A stretch of DNA of 64,000 bases from positions 4,242-68,241 of the forward strand of contig CAZROW010000005.1 in the NCBI GenBank assembly GCA_964601805.1, read 5' to 3'. Under the pieces are notes generated by a model. That model saw nothing but the letters and a program-made list of their open reading frames with translations. It did no database searches and was not told the origin of the DNA. Shown one piece after another: positions 60,166-64,000 of the stretch. Both the position numbers and the translations under genes were made by a program. Source of the stretch: Eutrophocola sp964601805 (GTDB lineage: Bacteria; Pseudomonadota; Gammaproteobacteria; Pseudomonadales; Pseudohongiellaceae). Position 1 is the stretch's first letter, and each line of letters starts with the position of its first letter.

Positions 60166-62228
60166 TACTGCCCTTGCCTGAGCTGCAACACGTAGGTGGA
60201 CAGATCATGCATCTGCTCCGGTGTCATGCTGACGCCGAAGGCGGGCATCTGGTTGCGGCCATTGTTGAGCACGTTGAAGATGCCTTCCAGGCCCAGATCG
60301 GCGGTAATGGCCTTGCCGCCACCTTCGCCGCCTTCGCCGTTGTCGCCATGGCAATACACGCATGCCGCCTTGTAGATCGTTTCCCCGTTGTCGATATCGG
60401 CAACCCGGTCATCACCGGGCATCAGCGCCAGGGTTTCGGCATTGGCCTGGCTGGCCGGGTCAAAGGGATCGAGCGTGCCTTCCAGGCTGAATACCCAGAT
60501 GCCATCGCCTTTGACGGCGCTGAACCAGCCGCCGCCGGCATAGGTCACCAGGTATTGTTTACCCTCGTGCATGAAAGTGGACACTGAGGTGTTAACCGGC
60601 GCTTCGGTCTGGAATTCCCAGACTCTTCGGCCATTACTGCTGTCCAGTGCCGTCAGGCGGCCGTCATTGCGGCCGATAAAGACCAGGCCGCCAGCGGTGG
60701 CCAGTGAGCCGCTGCGGCAGCCATCCACAAAACGTCGTTGCCAGACCAGGCGGTTGTTTTTCAGGTCAATGGCAGAATAGATGCCAGTAGACGGCAGACC
60801 GGGACCGACGTAGGCACCGCCCCGAAACGAGCCTTCAAACGTGGGCGCCTCGAACATGGTGGCATCCATGCGCGCGCCGTTGACGTTTTCGTTGGCGCAG
60901 ATGAACATCCAGTTGGTGTCCGGGTCATAGGCGCTGGGTGGCCAGTTGACGGCGGCCAGCGGCGTGAAGATTTTCGGCTCCTCGTCAAACGGCGTGAAGA
61001 TGCGGCCGGCATTGACCAGGTCGAAATCTTCCGGCGCGACAGCAACGTCCAACGGGACCAGGGGGTCACCAATCGGGAAGGGCTGTGTCGGCGAGGTCGC
61101 CTGCTTGGGTTCCTGCATGACCGGACGCTCTTCAATGCCTATCAAAGGTTCACCGGTGGCGCGATCAAGAATATAGACAAAGCCGGTCTTGCCGGCCTGG
61201 GCCAGGCCCTTTCTCATCACACCATCATATTCCGCCTCGAACAGGATGATGGGGTTGGGGGCATCGTAGTCCCAGATATCATGATGCACTTCCTGGAAAT
61301 GCCAGCGGTACTCGCCGGTGTGGACATCCAGTGCCACGATGGAAGCGGTAAACAGGTTGTCACCGGGGCGGGCACCGCCGCCCAGGCTGGGGCCGGGATT
61401 GCCGGTGGAGAAATACAGCATGCCCAGTTCCGGATCGATGGCCGGTGTGCTCCACACCGAACCGCCGCCCCATTGCCAGACATCGCGATCCTGCGGCCAG
61501 GTGTCATGACCGAATTCACCGGGGGAGGGGACGACATTGAAGCGCCAGGCTTCCTCGCCGGTCTCGGCATCAAAAGCGCGCAGCCAACCCTGGATACCCA
61601 GGTCGCCACCGGCAGAGCCAATGATGACCAGGCCGTCATAGTAAAGTGGCGCCGCAGTCAGGCTGTAGCCCAGGGTGGGTTCACCGAGCTTGTTTTCCCA
61701 CAGTACTTCACCGGTTTTCTGGTCAAGTGCCATCAGGACCGCATCAAGACGACCGACAAAGACCTTGCCTTCGCCGAGGCCGACACCGCGGCTGACCCAC
61801 ATGCAACAGACAAAGGCATCGTTTTCCACCAGGCCGCTGCGGTATTCCCAGAGAATCTCGCCGGTGTCGACTGACAGGGCAAAGACATCATTCTGGCCGG
61901 TAATGATGTAGATGACGCCATCGTATACCAGCGGCTGGGCCTGGTTGTTGTGACGGAAATCCAGGGCGGAGTCCAGGCGCGTGTGCCATTCAGCCTTGAG
62001 GTTGGCCACGTTATCAGTGGTGATCTGGTCGAGCGGGGAATAGCGCTGGTTGCTCAGGGTGCCGCCATTGGTAATCCAGCCATCCTCCTGCGGCAGGGCC
62101 AGTTGTTCGGCAGTAAAGGCAGGGGCCGGTGCAATGGCTTCGGCGGCAAACAACAGCGTTGATTGGGCCAGCAACAGGCACAGACACAGTGTTTTGCCTG
62201 ACAGTGAATTGAGCAGTGACTTGATCAT
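60165..62228 (-). CDS. PQQ-dependent alcohol dehydrogenase with C-terminal cytochrome c
   Basis: A 687-aa periplasmic quinohaemoprotein that oxidises alcohols and passes electrons to a cytochrome chain. The signal peptide ends LLFAAEA. Propeller-type repeats such as LYALDTKTGE-like ALDQKTGEVLW recur. The vicinal disulfide Cys141-Cys142 (AFVCCMWV) and the catalytic Asp region HHDIWDYDAPNP are seen. A c-type haem motif CVYCH (623-627) with candidate axial Met661 (RNQMPAF) follows. This is the type II (membrane-loose) alcohol dehydrogenase layout. Substrates may include aromatic alcohols such as vanillyl alcohol, but this is not set by sequence. Confidence 0.92.
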   Translation of the reverse strand: MIKSLLNSLSGKTLCLCLLLAQSTLLFAAEAIAPAPAFTAEQLALPQEDGWITNGGTLSNQRYSPLDQITTDNVANLKAEWHTRLDSALDFRHNNQAQPLVYDGVIYIITGQNDVFALSVDTGEILWEYRSGLVENDAFVCCMWVSRGVGLGEGKVFVGRLDAVLMALDQKTGEVLWENKLGEPTLGYSLTAAPLYYDGLVIIGSAGGDLGIQGWLRAFDAETGEEAWRFNVVPSPGEFGHDTWPQDRDVWQWGGGSVWSTPAIDPELGMLYFSTGNPGPSLGGGARPGDNLFTASIVALDVHTGEYRWHFQEVHHDIWDYDAPNPIILFEAEYDGVMRKGLAQAGKTGFVYILDRATGEPLIGIEERPVMQEPKQATSPTQPFPIGDPLVPLDVAVAPEDFDLVNAGRIFTPFDEEPKIFTPLAAVNWPPSAYDPDTNWMFICANENVNGARMDATMFEAPTFEGSFRGGAYVGPGLPSTGIYSAIDLKNNRLVWQRRFVDGCRSGSLATAGGLVFIGRNDGRLTALDSSNGRRVWEFQTEAPVNTSVSTFMHEGKQYLVTYAGGGWFSAVKGDGIWVFSLEGTLDPFDPASQANAETLALMPGDDRVADIDNGETIYKAACVYCHGDNGEGGEGGGKAITADLGLEGIFNVLNNGRNQMPAFGVSMTPEQMHDLSTYVLQLRQGQ

Positions 62229-62274
62229 ATAGATGATTCCCCTTTCAGTATTATTCTTGTGACGGGCTTTATGA

Positions 62275-62300
62275 TTGCCAAATTAGCACAGAATTGGCAA
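62275..62300. promoter_or_regulatory. Inverted repeat TTGCCAA-N12-TTGGCAA
   Basis: A 7-bp perfect inverted repeat with a 12-base spacer, in the divergent region between the PQQ dehydrogenase and the serine hydrolase. Possible operator for one or both; no regulator is known. Confidence 0.35.
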
Positions 62301-62445
62301 CCTTTGCCCCATCAGGAACCTTTTACCGGATTTCAGAATTTGCCGTTAGTCATGGACGAAACAGCATTGTCCGTTTAACGTTGGGCATCCGGTTCAGGGG
62401 AATCGACATTACCTGCTGTCAGGAAACAATAACAAGGGGAAAAAC

Positions 62446-63708
62446 ATGAAAAACAAGGAAAATCTCAGGGATACTATTATTGGCAGCTTTCTGCTGGGCA
62501 TGATGCTGATGACTACAGCGGTCCAGGCAGACTCCTATGCCGGTAAGACACGTGCCGGCATGTCACTGGACAGGCTGGAGCGCCTGGATGAACATTTTCA
62601 CGACTACGTCGATGACGGCACGATTGCCGGCGTGGTGACCTGGATTTCACGACACGGCCAGGTGGTGCATGAAGATGCCTATGGCCTGGCTGACCTGGAA
62701 TCGCGCAAGCCCATGGAAAAAGATGCCTACTTCTATGTCTATTCCATGACCAAGCCGATTACCAGTGTTGCCCTGCTGATGCTGTACGAGGAGGGCAAGT
62801 TCCAGCTTTCCGATCCCCTGGCGCAGCACTTGCCTGAGATGGCAAACCTCAAGGTGTGGACCGGGGATGATGCCCGCGGCAACATGATCCTGGCCGACCC
62901 GGCACGCCAGCCAACCATCGAAGACGTGTTCCGCCATACCGCCGGTTTTCTTTATGGTCCCGCCGGTGATCGAGGCATTGACAAGGCTTATGCTGAAGCC
63001 GGTTTGCTGGCTGGTACCCTGGCTGAAATGACAGAAAAGCTGGCACAACTGCCCCTGGCTTATGAGCCGGGCACGCAGTGGGTCTACTCGGTGTCCCACG
63101 ATGTGCAGGCGCGCCTGGTGGAAGTGTTATCGGGTATGCCGTTTGACCAGTTCGTTCACGAGCGCATCATCGAGCCGCTGGGTTTGACGGAAATGGTGTT
63201 CGGGCGCCCCGAGGCATTGAAAGACCAGTTTGCCACCCTGTACCAGGCCAACAATGATGGTGGCCTGGTGCCTACCGGCGCGCTGGATCGCCCCGGCGCT
63301 TCCACCCAGGTGCTGGGTGGTTTCAGTGTGTCGGCCACCGCCAGGGATTACGGCCGCTTTGCCGAAATGCTGGTTAACTCCGGTGAACTGGATGGCGTGC
63401 GTTTGCTCTCGCGCAAGACCATCGACCTGATGGCCTCTGATCACCTGCCTGATGGCGTATATCGTGGTGCGGCCGGTGGCGGCAATGCCGGCGGTGAGGG
63501 CTATGGCCTGGGTGTGCGCGTCGTCAACGATCCTGCCAAGGCCGGTAACCTGACGTCAAAAGGCACCTTCGGCTGGTCCGGCGCAGCCGGCACCCACTTT
63601 TTTGTCGATCGGGAAGAGGGCCTGGTGGCCGTGTTCATGATCCAGAAGTTTGGCGAAAGCAAAACCGACGAATTCGAAACCCTGGTGTACCAGGCCATTG
63701 TTGACTGA
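62446..63708 (+). CDS. Exported serine hydrolase of the beta-lactamase class C / EstB family
   Basis: A 420-aa protein with a Sec signal ending TAVQADS. The SxxK nucleophile is Ser100-Lys103 (YSMTKPIT), the Tyr is Tyr214 in VYSVSHDV, and the third motif is GWSGAAGTHF in place of KTG. This set is typical of esterases and D-aminopeptidases of the fold rather than true beta-lactamases. EEGKFQLSDPLAQHLPEM and a PTIEDVFRHTAGF segment are family features. Substrate unknown; resistance should not be assumed. It is followed by repeat elements. Confidence 0.85.
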   Translation: MKNKENLRDTIIGSFLLGMMLMTTAVQADSYAGKTRAGMSLDRLERLDEHFHDYVDDGTIAGVVTWISRHGQVVHEDAYGLADLESRKPMEKDAYFYVYSMTKPITSVALLMLYEEGKFQLSDPLAQHLPEMANLKVWTGDDARGNMILADPARQPTIEDVFRHTAGFLYGPAGDRGIDKAYAEAGLLAGTLAEMTEKLAQLPLAYEPGTQWVYSVSHDVQARLVEVLSGMPFDQFVHERIIEPLGLTEMVFGRPEALKDQFATLYQANNDGGLVPTGALDRPGASTQVLGGFSVSATARDYGRFAEMLVNSGELDGVRLLSRKTIDLMASDHLPDGVYRGAAGGGNAGGEGYGLGVRVVNDPAKAGNLTSKGTFGWSGAAGTHFFVDREEGLVAVFMIQKFGESKTDEFETLVYQAIVD

Positions 63709-63780
63709 GGCTTCCGTGTTTGTTCGGGATTTTTCAGGTCTTTTTCGGGTTTTCGGGCATGGAAGGGAATACACTCGGTC

Positions 63781-63820
63781 GATAAAAAGATAAAAGGATA
63801 AAAGGATAAAAGGATAAAAG
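63781..63820 (+). repeat. GGATAAAA-type short tandem repeat
   Basis: Five units of 8-9 bases (GATAAAAA, GATAAAAG repeated) lead directly into the REP at 63823, exactly as at 48690. Confidence 0.82.
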
Positions 63821-63822
63821 AG

Positions 63823-63858
63823 GTAGGTCGGATAAGGCACGAAGTGCCGCCATCCGAC
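63823..63858 (+). repeat. REP element (GTAG-headed)
   Basis: GTAGGTCGGATAAGGCAC at the head; outer stem GTCGGAT/ATCCGAC and inner stem GGCAC/GTGCC. One base different from the REP at 48725, and the same bases GGCTTCG follow both. Confidence 0.87.
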
Positions 63859-63876
63859 GGCTTCGTTGAGCAATTC

Positions 63877-63908
63877 GATAAAACGATAAAACGATAAAAG
63901 GATAAAGG
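63877..63908 (+). repeat. GATAAAAC/G short tandem repeat
   Basis: Four units (GATAAAAC, GATAAAAC, GATAAAAG, GATAAAGG) between the two REPs, again ending at a REP head. Confidence 0.78.
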
Positions 63909-63909
63909 T

Positions 63910-63945
63910 GTAGGTCGGCATAGGCTCGAAGAGCCGTTTGCCGAC
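63910..63945 (+). repeat. REP element (GTAG-headed)
   Basis: GTAGGTCGGCATAGGCTC at the head; outer stem GTCGGCA/TGCCGAC and inner stem GGCTC/GAGCC. Closest to the REP at 16044. The remaining 55 bases of the window show nothing recognisable. Confidence 0.85.
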
Positions 63946-64000
63946 GGGGTATCCAGGAATAATAATCAGGCTTGCCAATCCAGTTCTGAAGGGGATTTTA

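Noticed and set aside
60738..61874. 378-codon plus-strand open frame
   Set aside because: Antisense to the PQQ dehydrogenase, which shows the haem, disulfide and propeller motifs.
62446..63708. Antibiotic-resistance beta-lactamase
   Set aside because: It has SxxK and Tyr but lacks a standard KTG and YxN motif, and fits the esterase/EstB branch better.
63556..63978. 140-codon minus-strand frame over the serine hydrolase end and repeats
   Set aside because: Half of it is translated tandem repeat and REP sequence and the rest is antisense to a clear gene.
1..64000. Prophage, integrative element or genomic-island borders
   Set aside because: No integrase, transposase, tRNA-derived attachment site or phage gene was seen. 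REPs alone do not mark a mobile island.

Overview
The window looks like a piece of a metagenome-assembled genome from a polymer-degrading gammaproteobacterium. The evidence is TonB-dependent receptors, Sec and Tat signal peptides, lipoboxes, GTAG-headed REP elements and moderate GC. Lineage below class cannot be set from the sequence. Two 100-N scaffold joints (46918-47017, 55415-55514) are each flanked by an identical 55-base sequence, so the assembly is unreliable there. I see no tRNA, rRNA, CRISPR array, integrase or insertion sequence.

1-22 kb is a carbohydrate block. It holds a TonB receptor cut by the window edge, a four-gene operon of exported proteins of unknown function, a secreted GH51 alpha-L-arabinofuranosidase, and a complete non-phosphorylating L-arabinose pathway: an SDR sugar dehydrogenase, an SMP-30 lactonase, an IlvD/EDD L-arabinonate dehydratase, AraD1 plus a second FAH-family dehydratase, and an alpha-ketoglutaric semialdehyde dehydrogenase. 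A YtfQRT/YjfF-type furanose ABC importer and a FadR-type GntR regulator complete it. The expected flow is arabinoside outside, arabinose inside, 2-oxoglutarate out.

22-32 kb is a divergent acid or aromatic catabolic locus. An MFS transporter and a cytochrome P450 run one way. An exported RraA-like protein, a Tat-exported mandelate-racemase-type enolase, an MmgE/PrpD protein and a NitT/TauT-type ABC importer run the other. 32-36 kb holds two exported alpha/beta hydrolases, one of them feruloyl-esterase-like, and a hydroxycinnamoyl-CoA hydratase-lyase homologue.

36-48 kb has a TonB receptor, a DUF1592/DUF1552/ankyrin/VOC operon of exported proteins, a decayed TonB receptor and a secreted esterase. 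48-64 kb has further DUF6152 and GHWEGDTLVV-motif protein pairs, a GntP-type permease, a 1021-aa TonB receptor, a PQQ alcohol dehydrogenase and a beta-lactamase-fold serine hydrolase.

Three signals stand out. The palindrome TTGTTAACAA occurs five times, four in intergenic promoter regions and one just inside a TonB receptor gene, and looks like the operator of an undescribed regulon. A second operator-like core, TCATATGA, lies in three divergent promoter regions including that of the GntR regulator. Seven paralogues of an uncharacterised exported family with a G-H-W-[ED]-G-x-T-L-V-V core are scattered through the window, and five of them sit beside a DUF6152 gene. One reading of the whole is an island for arabinose-rich, feruloylated plant polysaccharide, but the aromatic half of that is inference.
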